Shown here piece by piece: positions 1 to 9,653 of a stretch of 64,000 bases of DNA. Source of the DNA: Flavobacterium terrae (GTDB taxonomy: Bacteria > Bacteroidota > Bacteroidia > Flavobacteriales > Flavobacteriaceae); contig NZ_FQZI01000002.1 in the NCBI RefSeq assembly GCF_900142035.1, positions 248,001 to 312,000 on the forward strand. Reading direction: 5' to 3'. Each line of letters starts with the position of its first letter. Position 1 is the first letter of the stretch. The notes below the pieces were generated by a model. The model saw only the letters and a program-made list of their open reading frames with translations, was not told where the DNA came from and did not search any database. The translations under genes and the position numbers were made by a program.

Positions 1-258
1 TCTACTTTCGACTTAATCTACTTCGATGGTAATCATTCTAAAAAAGCCACATTAGAATATTTTGAAACCTTATTACCAACCATTACAAACGAAAGTGTTT
101 GGATTTTTGATGACATTCATTGGTCACAAGACATGGAAGAAGCTTGGAAAACAATAAAAAATCATCCAAAAGTAAAAGTTACAATTGACACCTTTCAATG
201 GGGATTAGTATTCTTTAGAAGAGAACAAGAAAAAGAACATTTTATAATTAGGCTATAA
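1..258 (+). CDS. class I SAM-dependent methyltransferase, C-terminal fragment
   Basis: An open frame enters from the left edge and stops at a TAA at 256-258, so only the last 85 residues are visible. The fragment has the second half of a Rossmann methyltransferase of the Methyltransf_24 type: a strand ending DLIYFDGNHSK (the D-x-x-x-x-D/H region seen in O-methyltransferase-like proteins), then a helix, then WIFDDIHWSQDMEEAW and a closing beta-hairpin with GLVFFRRE. The SAM-binding N-terminal glycine loop lies outside the window, so substrate cannot be inferred. No clear terminator separates it from the ABC ATPase 80 bp downstream. Confidence 0.75.
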   Translation, partial: STFDLIYFDGNHSKKATLEYFETLLPTITNESVWIFDDIHWSQDMEEAWKTIKNHPKVKVTIDTFQWGLVFFRREQEKEHFIIRL

Positions 259-337
259 ATTATCAAATACAAATCTTAAATAGTGTAACATTTTTTTATT
301 TTTATGTCTAATATGCCAAAGTTAAACTTCAAACTAA

Positions 338-1024
338 ATGACCCATTCATTAATTGACATAAAAGACATAAAACGTGATTTCCAACTTGGAAGCGAAACT
401 ATAAACGTTTTAAAAGGCATCGACTTACAAATTAATAAAGGTGAATATGTAGCTTTAATGGGGCCTTCTGGTTCTGGAAAATCTACCTTAATGAATCTTT
501 TAGGTTGTTTAGACACTCCTACTTCTGGAACGTATATCTTGAATAACAAAGATGTGAGCCAAATGGTCGATGATGAATTAGCTGAAATACGAAACAAAGA
601 AATTGGATTTGTTTTTCAGACTTTCAACTTATTACCAAGAACAACTGCTTTAGATAATGTGGCATTACCTATGATTTATGCTGGTTATTCGAAGACCGAC
701 AGAACAAATCGCGCTAAAGAAGTTCTTAATCAGGTTGGTTTAGGAGATCGTATGGACCATCAGCCCAATCAGCTTTCAGGAGGGCAACGTCAGCGTGTCG
801 CAGTTGCTCGTGCATTAGTAAACAAACCTTCTATCATTCTTGCAGATGAGCCTACAGGAAATCTTGACAGTAAGACTTCTGTAGAAATCATGAGGCTTTT
901 TGATGAAATCCATGCTAATGGCAATACTGTAATTCTAGTAACTCACGAAGAGGATATTGCACAACATGCACATAGAATTATTCGTCTTAGAGATGGTCTT
1001 ATTGAAAGTGATAACACAAAATAA
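338..1024 (+). CDS. ABC transporter ATP-binding protein, LolD/MacB type
   Basis: This 228-residue protein is a complete ABC ATPase subunit. Walker A is GPSGSGKS at residues 42-49, the signature is [15 protein letters not shown], Walker B is [13 protein letters not shown] and the switch histidine is in [10 protein letters not shown]. Length and the TGNLDS box are those of the MacB/LolD/FtsE group, which energise FtsX-like permeases for lipoprotein release, peptide or macrolide export. No permease gene lies next to it here; the following gene is a peptidase 85 bp away, so the partner permease must be elsewhere. The ATG at 338 is preceded by an AT-rich leader. Family assignment is firm; the transported substrate is unknown. 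Confidence 0.9.
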   Translation: MTHSLIDIKDIKRDFQLGSETINVLKGIDLQINKGEYVALMGPSGSGKSTLMNLLGCLDTPTSGTYILNNKDVSQMVDDELAEIRNKEIGFVFQTFNLLPRTTALDNVALPMIYAGYSKTDRTNRAKEVLNQVGLGDRMDHQPNQLSGGQRQRVAVARALVNKPSIILADEPTGNLDSKTSVEIMRLFDEIHANGNTVILVTHEEDIAQHAHRIIRLRDGLIESDNTK

Positions 1025-1109
1025 AACAATTAACATTTCATTATCATTTTATAAAAAATCTCCTACTATTTTTGATTTATTAAATTAATTAAATTAATTA
1101 AACTAAATA

Positions 1110-4037
1110 ATGCTAAACAAATTAAAATTTGCAATTTTAGCAATACTATTTTCCTCTATAGTATTTGCTCAAAGCCAACATCAGTGGAAAGAAGCCTCAG
1201 TGAATGGTTACGCCTATAAATATGTGACCAATGACCCTACAAAAGCACGTTTTTATACTTTAAAAAATGGACTAACTGTAATTTTAAGTCCTACAAAAAA
1301 AGACCCCAGAATTCAAGCATATGTAGCAGTTAAAGCAGGAAGCAAAACAGATCCATCAACAAATACAGGACTAGCTCACTATTTAGAACATATGTTGTTC
1401 AAAGGAACGGATAAATATGGTTCTTTAGATTGGGCTAAAGAACAAGTAGAGCTAAACAAAATAGATGGGTTGTATGAGCAATACAACAAAACAACTGATG
1501 AAGGTCAACGTAAAGCAATTTATAAAAAAATTGATTCAATTTCAGGAGTTGCTAGTAAATATGCCATTGCTAATGAATATGATAAAATGATGAGTGCTAT
1601 GGGAGCTCAAGGGACAAATGCTTTTACATCTTTTGAACAAACTGTTTATACTGATGACGTTCCAAGTAGTTCCATCGATAAATATTTAGCAGTTCAAGCA
1701 GAACGTTTCCGTAATCCTGTTTTACGTATTTTTCACACTGAATTAGAAGCGGTATATGAAGAGAAAAACAGAACTTTGGATAATGATGGACGTAAAGTTT
1801 TCGAAACATTATTTGCTAATTTATTCCAAAAACACAACTATGGCTTACAAACTACTATTGGAACAGTTGAACATTTAAAGAATCCTTCATTAGTAGAAAT
1901 TCGAAAGTATTTTAATAAATATTATGTTCCTAATAATATGGGGGTTATTTTATCTGGAGATTTCAATCCGGATGAAGTTATTGTAAAAATTGACAAGGCT
2001 TTTGGTTCAATGCAAAATAAGCCAGTTGAAAAATATACTTTCCAACCAGAAAGCCCAATTTCAGCACCAATCATAAGAGAGATAGTAGGTCCAGATGCTG
2101 AAAGCTTAACAATTGGTTATCGTTTACCAGGAAACAAAGATAAAGATGCATTATTGGCCGATTTAGTTGGTAAAATTTTAACTAACGGAAAAGCAGGTTT
2201 ATTAGATTTAAACTTAGTTAAACAACAAAAATTACTTAGAGCCAGCGCTTTCACTTATTCGCTAATAGATTATGGAGTTCTATATTTCTCTGCAGCTCCT
2301 ACAAATGGACAATCTTTAGAAGATGTAAAAACCTTAGTATTGGCTGAAATTGAAAATTTGAGAAAAGGAAATTTTGATGACAACTTGATTCCTTCTATCA
2401 TCAATAATATCAAAAAATCTAAAATTTACGAAACTGAAAAATATTCAGATAGAGCAAGCACATTAATGGATGCTTTTACTTCTGAATTAGACTGGAAAGA
2501 TCAAGTAGCTTATGTAAATGATTTATCTAAAATCAAAAAAGAAGACATTGTTGCATTTGTAAATAAATATTTGGGAGAAAACTATGTCGCTATCTTAAAA
2601 CGTAAAGGTGAAGCTCCAAAATCAAACAAAATAGAGAAACCTTCAATTACACCTGTAGAAACAAATGCTGATAAACAATCAGATTTTGTAAAAATGGTAA
2701 ATGAAATGCCTAGTATTTCTGCACAACCAGTGTTCTTAGATTTTAATAAAGATATCGAAAAATCTAAATTAGGTAAAGCTGAAGTATTGTATGTAGCAAA
2801 TAAAGACAATGATATTTTCCGTTTAAAATACCGTTATAAAATTGGTTCATTAAACGATTTAAAGCAATCAATCGCCTCTCAATACATTCAATTTTTAGGA
2901 ACTGACAAAATGAGTGCAGAACAAATTTCAAAAGAGTTTTATAAAATAGCATGTAGTTTCAGTGTAACTACTGGAGAAGAATACACAACGGTTTCAATTG
3001 AAGGTTTACAGGAAAATTTTGAAAAAGCAGTTACGTTATTTGAAGATGTTATCAACAACGTAAAAGCAGATGAAGTTGCGTTAAAAGCATTAAAAGCTCG
3101 TTTAGCAAAAGCTCGTAAAGACGCAAAAGCAAACAAAGGTGCAATTCTTCAAGGATTAACTAGTTATGCACAGTATGGTCCTAAAAATAAATTCAACAAT
3201 ACACTTTCTGATAAAGATTTAGAAGCTATTACTGCACAAGAATTATTAGACCATATTAAAAATTTAAACAACTTCGAACAAACAATCATTTATTATGGTC
3301 CTCAACCATTAACAGCTTTAGTTGGTAAGTTAAAAACTATTCATACAGTTCCAGCATCATTTGCTTTAGCGCCTGCTATGAAAGATTTCAAACAAATTGC
3401 ACAAACCTCTAATCAAGTATTGTTTGCTGATTATGATATGGTACAGGCTGAAACTCGTTGGATTAGAAACACTGAAAATTATGATTCAAACAAATCAACA
3501 ATCGTAAATGTTTTCAATAACTATTTTGGTGGAGGTATGGGGTCATTAGTATTTCAAACTATCAGAGAAAGTAAAGCATTAGCGTATAGCACTTATGGTT
3601 ACTATATAGCTCCACAAAAAAAAGAACAAGAATACTACATGTTAGGATATGTGGGTAGCCAAGCAGATAAATTCAAAGAAGCTACGACTGCCATGAATGA
3701 ATTATTGATAAAAATGCCTGAATTACCAACTAATTTAGAATTAGCTAAAACTGGCGTTAAAAAAGACATTCAAACAGAACGTATCACTCAAGACAACATT
3801 ATTTTCTCCTATTTAGCAAACAAACAATTAGGTGAAACTTCAGATATTAGAAAGAAAATATACAACTCTGTTGATGCTATCACTATGCAAGATGTGCAAA
3901 ATTTCCACAAAAATAATCTTTCAGGAAAACCGTATACATATGCTATCGTGGCTTCAGAGAAAAAAATATCTATGGATGATATGAAAAAATTAGGTGATGT
4001 AAAGAAAGTTTCTTTAGAAGAGATTTTTGGATATTAG
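1110..4037 (+). CDS. secreted M16 family zinc metallopeptidase (insulinase/pitrilysin-like)
   Basis: The 975-residue protein begins with a signal peptide (about residues 1-21, ending IVFAQ) and contains two tandem M16 modules, the full length expected for a single-chain pitrilysin-like enzyme. The inverted zinc motif HxxEH is H90-Y-L-E93-H94, with the third ligand probably in the ELEAVYEEK segment around residue 215. The second half (about residues 540-975) is the inactive partner domain and has the GGGMGSLVFQTIRESKALAYS substrate-cradle segment. It probably degrades peptides in the periplasm or at the cell surface. A TATTTTTG box (1067-1074) fits a promoter -7 element. A strong hairpin terminator follows at 4054. 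Confidence 0.92.
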   Translation: MLNKLKFAILAILFSSIVFAQSQHQWKEASVNGYAYKYVTNDPTKARFYTLKNGLTVILSPTKKDPRIQAYVAVKAGSKTDPSTNTGLAHYLEHMLFKGTDKYGSLDWAKEQVELNKIDGLYEQYNKTTDEGQRKAIYKKIDSISGVASKYAIANEYDKMMSAMGAQGTNAFTSFEQTVYTDDVPSSSIDKYLAVQAERFRNPVLRIFHTELEAVYEEKNRTLDNDGRKVFETLFANLFQKHNYGLQTTIGTVEHLKNPSLVEIRKYFNKYYVPNNMGVILSGDFNPDEVIVKIDKAFGSMQNKPVEKYTFQPESPISAPIIREIVGPDAESLTIGYRLPGNKDKDALLADLVGKILTNGKAGLLDLNLVKQQKLLRASAFTYSLIDYGVLYFSAAPTNGQSLEDVKTLVLAEIENLRKGNFDDNLIPSIINNIKKSKIYETEKYSDRASTLMDAFTSELDWKDQVAYVNDLSKIKKEDIVAFVNKYLGENYVAILKRKGEAPKSNKIEKPSITPVETNADKQSDFVKMVNEMPSISAQPVFLDFNKDIEKSKLGKAEVLYVANKDNDIFRLKYRYKIGSLNDLKQSIASQYIQFLGTDKMSAEQISKEFYKIACSFSVTTGEEYTTVSIEGLQENFEKAVTLFEDVINNVKADEVALKALKARLAKARKDAKANKGAILQGLTSYAQYGPKNKFNNTLSDKDLEAITAQELLDHIKNLNNFEQTIIYYGPQPLTALVGKLKTIHTVPASFALAPAMKDFKQIAQTSNQVLFADYDMVQAETRWIRNTENYDSNKSTIVNVFNNYFGGGMGSLVFQTIRESKALAYSTYGYYIAPQKKEQEYYMLGYVGSQADKFKEATTAMNELLIKMPELPTNLELAKTGVKKDIQTERITQDNIIFSYLANKQLGETSDIRKKIYNSVDAITMQDVQNFHKNNLSGKPYTYAIVASEKKISMDDMKKLGDVKKVSLEEIFGY

Positions 4038-4053
4038 TCTGTAATATGTTTCT

Positions 4054-4089
4054 AAAAAAAAGACTGCTCTTATAAGCAGTCTTTTTTTA
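4054..4089. terminator. rho-independent terminator after the M16 peptidase gene
   Basis: AGACTGCT (4061-4068) pairs perfectly with AGCAGTCT (4075-4082) around a six-base loop, with an A run before and a T run after the stem. It could act in both directions, but only the plus-strand peptidase gene ends here. Confidence 0.85.
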
Positions 4090-4140
4090 TTCTCCAAACT
4101 AATGATTAAAACAAATCTTTCACCATCAGTAATAATATAA

Positions 4141-4148
4141 TATATTTG
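4141..4148 (+). promoter_or_regulatory. TAnnTTTG promoter -7 element
   Basis: TATATTTG matches the flavobacterial primary-sigma -7 consensus and lies 17 bases before the ATG at 4166. A good -33 TTG was not seen at the right distance (only CTTTC near 4117), so this is a partial match. It would serve the small secreted protein and possibly the adenosyltransferase downstream. Confidence 0.5.
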
Positions 4149-4165
4149 ATGCAATATTTGTTTTA

Positions 4166-4546
4166 ATGAAAAAAACAATACTAATATTATTCTTTCTAGC
4201 ATCTACTATTTGTTTTTCACAAAATGTGACTCATAAAACAGTTACCAATACTTTTATACAAAATTTCAATAACTACAATTTTGAAGGAATATTTCAATCA
4301 TTTTCAGAAAAAATGCAAAAAGCTAAAACTAAAGAATACTTTCATGATTTTTTTTCAAGAATAAGAATTGAAAATGGAGCGATTTTGAATTTAGAGATTT
4401 TAAAGTATAAAGAAAACAAACAAAAGACAACACAAGGAATATATGATTCTCAGAATGAAAATGGTGAACTTACAATAAAAATTACTATTGATAAATCTGG
4501 CCAAATAGTTGGTTTATATATATTTAAAAAGAAAATTTACATTTAA
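4166..4546 (+). CDS. small secreted protein, DUF3887-like
   Basis: This 126-residue protein has a signal peptide (cleavage likely after ICFSQ, residue 19) and then a single small alpha+beta domain. The pattern NTFIQNFNNYNFEGIFQSFSEKMQ followed by a strand-rich half ending in ITIDKSGQIVGLYIFKKK resembles the DUF3887 (SnoaL/NTF2-like) module that often precedes a serine hydrolase. Here the module stands alone, because the frame closes with TAA at 4546 without a catalytic domain. The gap to the next ATG is only 5 bp, so the two are probably co-transcribed. No enzymatic residues can be identified; a role in envelope or substrate binding is only a guess. Confidence 0.6.
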   Translation: MKKTILILFFLASTICFSQNVTHKTVTNTFIQNFNNYNFEGIFQSFSEKMQKAKTKEYFHDFFSRIRIENGAILNLEILKYKENKQKTTQGIYDSQNENGELTIKITIDKSGQIVGLYIFKKKIYI

Positions 4547-4551
4547 AACTT

Positions 4552-5121
4552 ATGAAAGTTTATACAAAAACAGGTGACAAAGGAACCACAGCTTTATTTG
4601 GCGGAACACGTGTCCCTAAACATCATATAAGAATAGAAAGTTACGGTACAGTTGATGAACTAAATTCGCACATAGGACTTATTCGTGATCAAGACATCAA
4701 TTCGTTATACAAAAATGTTTTAATCGAAGTTCAAGATAGGTTATTCACACTTGGAGCCATTTTAGCTACTCCTCCTGAAAAAGAAGTTCTAAAAAACGGA
4801 GAAAAACGACTTCAAAATCTAGGAATCACAGAAATTGATATCGAATATTTAGAAAAAGAAATTGATACTATGGAGGCCGATCTACCTCCTATGACGCATT
4901 TTGTTTTGCCAGGAGGTCACACAACCGTGTCATATTGTCATATAGCACGTTGTGTATGCCGTCGCGCTGAGCGTTTAGCTACACATTTACATGAAATTGA
5001 ACCTACTGATGAACTTGTTTTAAAGTACTTAAACAGACTTTCTGACTACCTTTTTGTACTGGCACGAAAGTTGTCACATGATTTGTACGCTAATGAGGTA
5101 CCATGGATACCTAGAAAATAG
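4552..5121 (+). CDS. cob(I)yrinic acid a,c-diamide adenosyltransferase, PduO/MMAB type
   Basis: The 189-residue protein matches the PduO-type ATP:cob(I)alamin adenosyltransferases along its length. It starts with the ATP-binding segment MKVYTKTGDKGTTALFGGTRVPK, continues with DELNSHIGL, and has the conserved stretches FVLPGG and CHIARCVCRRAER plus LNRLSDYLFVLAR near the C-terminus. The enzyme adds the adenosyl group to reduced cobalamin, making coenzyme B12. The known client in this lineage is methylmalonyl-CoA mutase; the mutase chaperone MeaB is also in this window (17239), but the mutase subunits are not. It lies 5 bp downstream of the DUF3887-like gene. Confidence 0.93.
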   Translation: MKVYTKTGDKGTTALFGGTRVPKHHIRIESYGTVDELNSHIGLIRDQDINSLYKNVLIEVQDRLFTLGAILATPPEKEVLKNGEKRLQNLGITEIDIEYLEKEIDTMEADLPPMTHFVLPGGHTTVSYCHIARCVCRRAERLATHLHEIEPTDELVLKYLNRLSDYLFVLARKLSHDLYANEVPWIPRK

Positions 5122-5213
5122 CTATTGATCATTAGTTTTATTCATTAAAAACTAAGGCTAAATAATCAAAAAAAGACGTTCTTAAATTTAACTGAAAATA
5201 AATCAAAAAAAAC

Positions 5214-5243
5214 TTGATTTTTTTTGTAGAAAAATTATATTTG
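5214..5243 (+). promoter_or_regulatory. flavobacterial sigma-A type promoter for the DUF2795 gene
   Basis: TTG at 5214-5216 and TATATTTG at 5236-5243 are separated by 19 bases, which fits the flavobacterial consensus TTG-N17-23-TAnnTTTG. The start codon is at 5267, giving a short leader. Confidence 0.75.
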
Positions 5244-5266
5244 CACAAATTAAAATTTTTACTGAG

Positions 5267-5488
5267 ATGTATTGGACATTAGAATTAGCATCGTATTTAA
5301 GTGATGCTCCGTGGCCTGCTACTAAAGACGAATTAATCGACTACGCCATTAGAACTGGTGCACCTCTAGAGGTGGTAGAAAACTTACAATCTATCGAGGA
5401 TGAAGGCGAAATTTACGAGTCGATGGAGGAAATTTGGCCAGATTATCCAACAGACGAAGATTATCTTTGGAACGAGGATGAATATTAA
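5267..5488 (+). CDS. DUF2795 domain-containing protein
   Basis: This short acidic protein of 73 residues begins MYWTLELASYLSDAPWPATK and has the pattern DELIDYAIRTGAPLEVVENLQ typical of DUF2795, ending in a very acidic tail (DEDYLWNEDEY). The family is small, cytosolic, widespread in Bacteroidetes and has no established biochemical function. The gene is monocistronic: a good promoter lies directly upstream and a hairpin terminator directly downstream, which suggests a well-expressed independent unit next to secA. Confidence 0.88.
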   Translation: MYWTLELASYLSDAPWPATKDELIDYAIRTGAPLEVVENLQSIEDEGEIYESMEEIWPDYPTDEDYLWNEDEY

Positions 5489-5505
5489 TAAAAATAAAAC
5501 CTACT

Positions 5506-5534
5506 AAAAAAGTCTCTTTGGAGACTTTTTTTTT
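5506..5534 (+). terminator. rho-independent terminator after the DUF2795 gene
   Basis: AAAAGTCTC (5508-5516), a TTTG loop and GAGACTTTT form a perfect stem that runs into a long T tract. It separates the DUF2795 gene from secA. Confidence 0.88.
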
Positions 5535-5566
5535 GGTTAATTTTACACATTTTTAAAATAAATACT

Positions 5567-8500
5567 ATGAGCTTCATAAACAGCATATTGAAGGTTTTTG
5601 TTGGTGATAAATCTGAAAAAGATGTAAAAGCAATCCAACCTATTATAAATAAAATAAAATCATTTGAAGGAGCACTTTCGCAACTTTCTAATGACCAGTT
5701 AAGAGCAAAGACTACTGAGTTTAAAGACAAAATCAAACAATCTCGTGCCGATAAGGACGCAAAAATAACTGCATTAAAACAAGAAGTAGAAAGTATTTCT
5801 GATGTTGATGCTAGAGAAGATGTTTACAACGAAATAGACAAACTGGAAAAAGAAGCTTACGAAATTTCAGAAAAAACATTAAACGAAATTCTTCCTGAAG
5901 CATTTGCTGTAGTAAAAGAAACTGCTCGTCGTTTTAAAGAAAACACAGAAATAACAGTTACTGCTACTCCAAAAGATTTGGAGTTATCTGCTACAAAACC
6001 TTACATCTCAATTCAAGGAGACAATGCAGTATGGGCAAACTCTTGGGATGCTGCTGGAAAAGCAATTACTTGGGACATGATCCACTATGATGTTCAAATG
6101 ATTGGTGGTGTGGTACTACATCAAGGTAAAATTGCCGAAATGCAAACAGGTGAAGGTAAAACATTAGTAGCAACACTTCCTTTATACTTAAATGCTTTAA
6201 CTGGAAATGGTGTTCACTTAGTAACTGTGAATGACTATCTTGCAAAACGTGATAGTACTTGGAAAGCACCTTTATTCGAATTCCACGGATTAACTGTTGA
6301 TTGTATTGACAATCACCAACCTAACTCTGACGCTCGTAAAAAAGCTTACAACGCTGATATCACTTACGGAACTAACAACGAATTTGGTTTCGATTACCTT
6401 CGTGATAACATGTCACACTCACCTAACGACTTAGTACAACGCAAACATAATTTTGCTATTGTGGATGAGGTTGACTCTGTATTAATTGATGATGCTCGTA
6501 CACCATTAATTATTTCTGGTCAAGTTACAGATGGTGACCGTCACGAATTCAATGAATTAAAACCAAAAATTGAAGATTTAGTTGCTATCCAACGTCAATT
6601 AGCTAACGGATTTTTAGCTGAAGCCAAAAAATTAATTTCATCTGGCAACACTAAAGAAGGTGGCGTACAATTATTACGTGCTCACCGTGCTTTACCTAAA
6701 AACAAAGCTTTAATTAAATTCTTATCAGAAGAAGGAGTAAAACAATTACTTCAAAAAACTGAAAATGAATACATGCAAGATAACAACCGTAAAATGCCAA
6801 TCATTGATGAGGCTCTATACTTTGTTATTGAAGAAAAAAACAATCAGGTAGAATTAACAGAAAGCGGAATCAAAGAATTATCAAAAACTACTGATGATAG
6901 ATTCTTCGTTTTACCAGACATTGGAACTGAAATTGCTCGTATTGAAAAATTAAACCTTTCGAAAGAAGAAGAAGCTGAACAAAAAGAAGCTTTGTTTGCT
7001 GATTTCTCTGTAAAAAGTGAGCGTATCCATACCTTAACTCAGTTATTAAAAGCATATACTTTATTCGAAAAAGATACAGAATATGTTATCATGGACAACA
7101 AAGTAATGATTGTTGATGAGCAAACTGGACGTATCATGGATGGTCGTCGTTATTCAGATGGATTACACCAAGCTATTGAAGCAAAAGAAAATGTAAAAAT
7201 CGAAGACGCTACACAAACTTACGCTACAATTACACTTCAAAATTACTTCCGTATGTACAACAAATTAGGAGGTATGACGGGTACAGCTGTAACTGAAGCA
7301 GGTGAGTTTTGGGAAATATACAAATTAGATGTTGTTGAAATTCCAACAAACAGAGGAATTGCTCGTAAAGATAAAGAAGATTTAATTTATCGTTCTGTTC
7401 GTGAAAAATTCAACGCTGTTGCAGAAGATGTTCAACAATTAGTAAATGAAGGACGTCCTGTGTTAATTGGTACAACTTCAGTTGAAATATCAGAATTATT
7501 AAGCCGTATGCTTAAAATGAAAGGTATTCAACACAATGTATTAAATGCTAAATTACACAAGCAAGAAGCACAAATTGTTGCCGAAGCTGGTAAACCAGGA
7601 GTGGTAACTATTGCTACAAATATGGCTGGTCGTGGTACCGATATTAAATTAACTGACGAAGTAAAAGCTGCTGGTGGTTTAGCAATCATTGGTACAGAAC
7701 GTCACGATTCACGTCGTGTTGACCGTCAGTTACGTGGTCGTGCTGGTCGTCAAGGAGATCCAGGAAGCTCTCAATTTTATGTATCATTAGAAGATAACTT
7801 AATGCGTTTATTTGGTTCTGATCGTGTAGCAAAAGTTATGGACAGAATGGGCTTAAAAGAAGGTGAAGTTATCCAACACTCTATGATGACAAAATCTATT
7901 GAAAGAGCTCAAAAGAAAGTAGAAGAAAACAACTTCGGTGTTCGTAAACGTCTATTAGAATATGATGACGTAATGAACTCTCAGCGTGAGGTAGTTTACA
8001 AACGTCGTCGTCATGCTTTACATGGTGAGCGTTTAAAACTGGATATTGCTAACATGATTTATGATGTTTGTGATAACATTGTAGAAAAAAACAAATTATC
8101 TAAAGATTTCAAAAATTTCGAATTTGAATTAATTCGTTATTTATCAATAACATCTCCTGTAAGTGAAGCTGATTTTGGAAGATTATCAGATCAAGAAATT
8201 ACTGGTAAAGTTTACAAAGCAGCATCAGAATATTATCAAGCTAAAAACGATAGAGATGCTAACGAAGCTTTACCTATCATTAAAAACATTTATGAGAATC
8301 CAAATAATCAATTCGAGAGAATTATTGTTCCTTTCTCTGACGGAATTAAATCGTTAAACGTTGTAACAGATTTAAAGAAAGCATACGAATCTCAAGGAAA
8401 ACAATTAGTAGCTGATTTTGAAAAGAACATCACTCTAGCCATTGTTGACGAGGCTTGGAAAAAGCATTTACGCAAAATGGATGAGTTAAAACAATCTGTC

Positions 8501-8926
8501 CAGTTAGCAGTACACGAACAAAAAGATCCATTGTTGATTTATAAGTTTGAAGCATTCAACTTGTTCAAAAACATGTTAGATGGTATCAATAAAGATGTGA
8601 TTTCTTTCCTTTTCAAAGGAGATTTACCTCAACAAAATACTAACATTCAAGAAGCAGTTGAAGAAGTTCATCATGAAAATTACATAGAGAGTAAAGACGA
8701 AGTGTTAAACATGGAAGAGCAAGCTGAACGTAATAGAGAAGCAATGCAAAATGCTGGTCAACCACAACACCACGTTACAGAAACTATTGTTCGTGATCAA
8801 CCAAAGATTAACCGTAATGATAATGTTACAATCAAACATGTGATGAGCGGAAAATCTGAAACTATGAAATTCAAAAAAGCTGAACAACTTTTAGCTTCTG
8901 GCGAATGGGTTATCGTTCAAGAATAA
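5567..8926 (+). CDS. secA: preprotein translocase ATPase SecA
   Basis: The 1119-residue protein is the SecA motor that drives unfolded preproteins through SecYEG at the inner membrane. Visible hallmarks are Walker A in [19 protein letters not shown], the DEAD-equivalent [14 protein letters not shown], the preprotein cross-linking region, motifs [12 protein letters not shown] and [24 protein letters not shown], and the helical scaffold/wing domain. It is over 200 residues longer than the E. coli protein: extra sequence sits in the N-terminal 150 residues and around residues 330-430. The C-terminus ends GEWVIVQE and lacks the CxCxxxxxxxxC(H/C) zinc motif that binds SecB in proteobacteria. A terminator follows at 8951. 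Confidence 0.98.
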   Translation: MSFINSILKVFVGDKSEKDVKAIQPIINKIKSFEGALSQLSNDQLRAKTTEFKDKIKQSRADKDAKITALKQEVESISDVDAREDVYNEIDKLEKEAYEISEKTLNEILPEAFAVVKETARRFKENTEITVTATPKDLELSATKPYISIQGDNAVWANSWDAAGKAITWDMIHYDVQMIGGVVLHQGKIAEMQTGEGKTLVATLPLYLNALTGNGVHLVTVNDYLAKRDSTWKAPLFEFHGLTVDCIDNHQPNSDARKKAYNADITYGTNNEFGFDYLRDNMSHSPNDLVQRKHNFAIVDEVDSVLIDDARTPLIISGQVTDGDRHEFNELKPKIEDLVAIQRQLANGFLAEAKKLISSGNTKEGGVQLLRAHRALPKNKALIKFLSEEGVKQLLQKTENEYMQDNNRKMPIIDEALYFVIEEKNNQVELTESGIKELSKTTDDRFFVLPDIGTEIARIEKLNLSKEEEAEQKEALFADFSVKSERIHTLTQLLKAYTLFEKDTEYVIMDNKVMIVDEQTGRIMDGRRYSDGLHQAIEAKENVKIEDATQTYATITLQNYFRMYNKLGGMTGTAVTEAGEFWEIYKLDVVEIPTNRGIARKDKEDLIYRSVREKFNAVAEDVQQLVNEGRPVLIGTTSVEISELLSRMLKMKGIQHNVLNAKLHKQEAQIVAEAGKPGVVTIATNMAGRGTDIKLTDEVKAAGGLAIIGTERHDSRRVDRQLRGRAGRQGDPGSSQFYVSLEDNLMRLFGSDRVAKVMDRMGLKEGEVIQHSMMTKSIERAQKKVEENNFGVRKRLLEYDDVMNSQREVVYKRRRHALHGERLKLDIANMIYDVCDNIVEKNKLSKDFKNFEFELIRYLSITSPVSEADFGRLSDQEITGKVYKAASEYYQAKNDRDANEALPIIKNIYENPNNQFERIIVPFSDGIKSLNVVTDLKKAYESQGKQLVADFEKNITLAIVDEAWKKHLRKMDELKQSVQLAVHEQKDPLLIYKFEAFNLFKNMLDGINKDVISFLFKGDLPQQNTNIQEAVEEVHHENYIESKDEVLNMEEQAERNREAMQNAGQPQHHVTETIVRDQPKINRNDNVTIKHVMSGKSETMKFKKAEQLLASGEWVIVQE

Positions 8927-8948
8927 TATTATAAAACTATAGTAAATA

Positions 8949-8985
8949 AAATCCCTAACTACGATTTGTTGTTAGGGATTTTTTA
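8949..8985 (+). terminator. rho-independent terminator after secA
   Basis: ATCCCTAAC (8951-8959) pairs perfectly with GTTAGGGAT (8971-8979) over an 11-base loop and is followed by a T run. The next coding region begins about 10 bp beyond. Confidence 0.87.
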
Positions 8986-8994
8986 TATTTGAAT

Positions 8995-9627
8995 ATGAAT
9001 CTTCCTTGTCCACTTTGTCAAACTGAAAGCACTTTTTTTGAAGAAGTAAAAACTCGTATGTATTATAAATGCCCAAAATGTTTTGGTATTTTTTTATCCA
9101 AAGAAAACTACATGAATTCTGAAGATGAAAAGAAACATTACGAATATCATAACAATGATGTAGAAGACAAAGGGTATCAAAACTTTGTTTCCCCTATTAC
9201 AAATTCAATTCTGAATGACTTTAACGATTCTCATAAAGGTTTAGATTTTGGCGCTGGAACGGGTTCTGCGGTTTCAAAAGTTTTAAAAGACAATAATTAC
9301 AGCATTAAGCAATACGATCCATTCTTTCATAATCACAAAGAATTACTTAAAAAAAAATACGATTATATAGCCTCATGCGAAGTAGTAGAACATTTTCATC
9401 ATCCTGACGAAGAATTTAAATTATTGAAAAGTCTTTTAGAAGAAAATGGTAAGCTATATATCATGACGCATTTATATTCTCCCGAAATTGATTTTGCTTC
9501 ATGGTATTACATAAAAGACCATACTCATGTGTTTATATACCAAAAAGAAACCATGCAGTGGATTGCAAAGCAATATGAATTTTCATTGGTAGAAATAGAA
9601 AATAGATTAATAATCTTTACCAATTAA
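8995..9627 (+). CDS. class I SAM-dependent methyltransferase with N-terminal zinc ribbon
   Basis: From the ATG at 8995 (a TTG two codons earlier is a less likely start) this protein has 210 residues. The N-terminus carries two CxxC knuckles, CPLC and CPKC, spaced as in a zinc ribbon. A Methyltransf_23-like domain follows: glycine loop GLDFGAGTGSAVSKVL, acidic residue region QYDPFF, then YDYIASCEVVEHFHHPDEEF (motif with the typical EVVEH) and GKLYIMTHLYS. The zinc-ribbon/methyltransferase pairing is common among methyltransferases acting on small molecules or sugars, but the substrate cannot be read from sequence. The 3' end runs into the shared terminator at 9631. Confidence 0.85.
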   Translation: MNLPCPLCQTESTFFEEVKTRMYYKCPKCFGIFLSKENYMNSEDEKKHYEYHNNDVEDKGYQNFVSPITNSILNDFNDSHKGLDFGAGTGSAVSKVLKDNNYSIKQYDPFFHNHKELLKKKYDYIASCEVVEHFHHPDEEFKLLKSLLEENGKLYIMTHLYSPEIDFASWYYIKDHTHVFIYQKETMQWIAKQYEFSLVEIENRLIIFTN

Positions 9628-9653
9628 AAAAAGCCTCTTAATGAGGCTTTTTA
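9627..9653. terminator. bidirectional terminator between convergent genes
   Basis: AAGCCTC (9631-9637) and GAGGCTT (9643-9649) form a stem with A and T runs on the two flanks. It overlaps the stop codon of the minus-strand TonB receptor (TAA at 9638-9640) and ends the plus-strand methyltransferase transcript as well. Confidence 0.85.

Noticed and set aside
334..597. Minus-strand frame opposite the ABC ATPase, and similar antisense frames such as 2582-3136, 17688-18047, 27898-28281 and 36392-36637
   Set aside because: They mirror strongly recognisable genes, have no family signature and have unlikely amino-acid composition.
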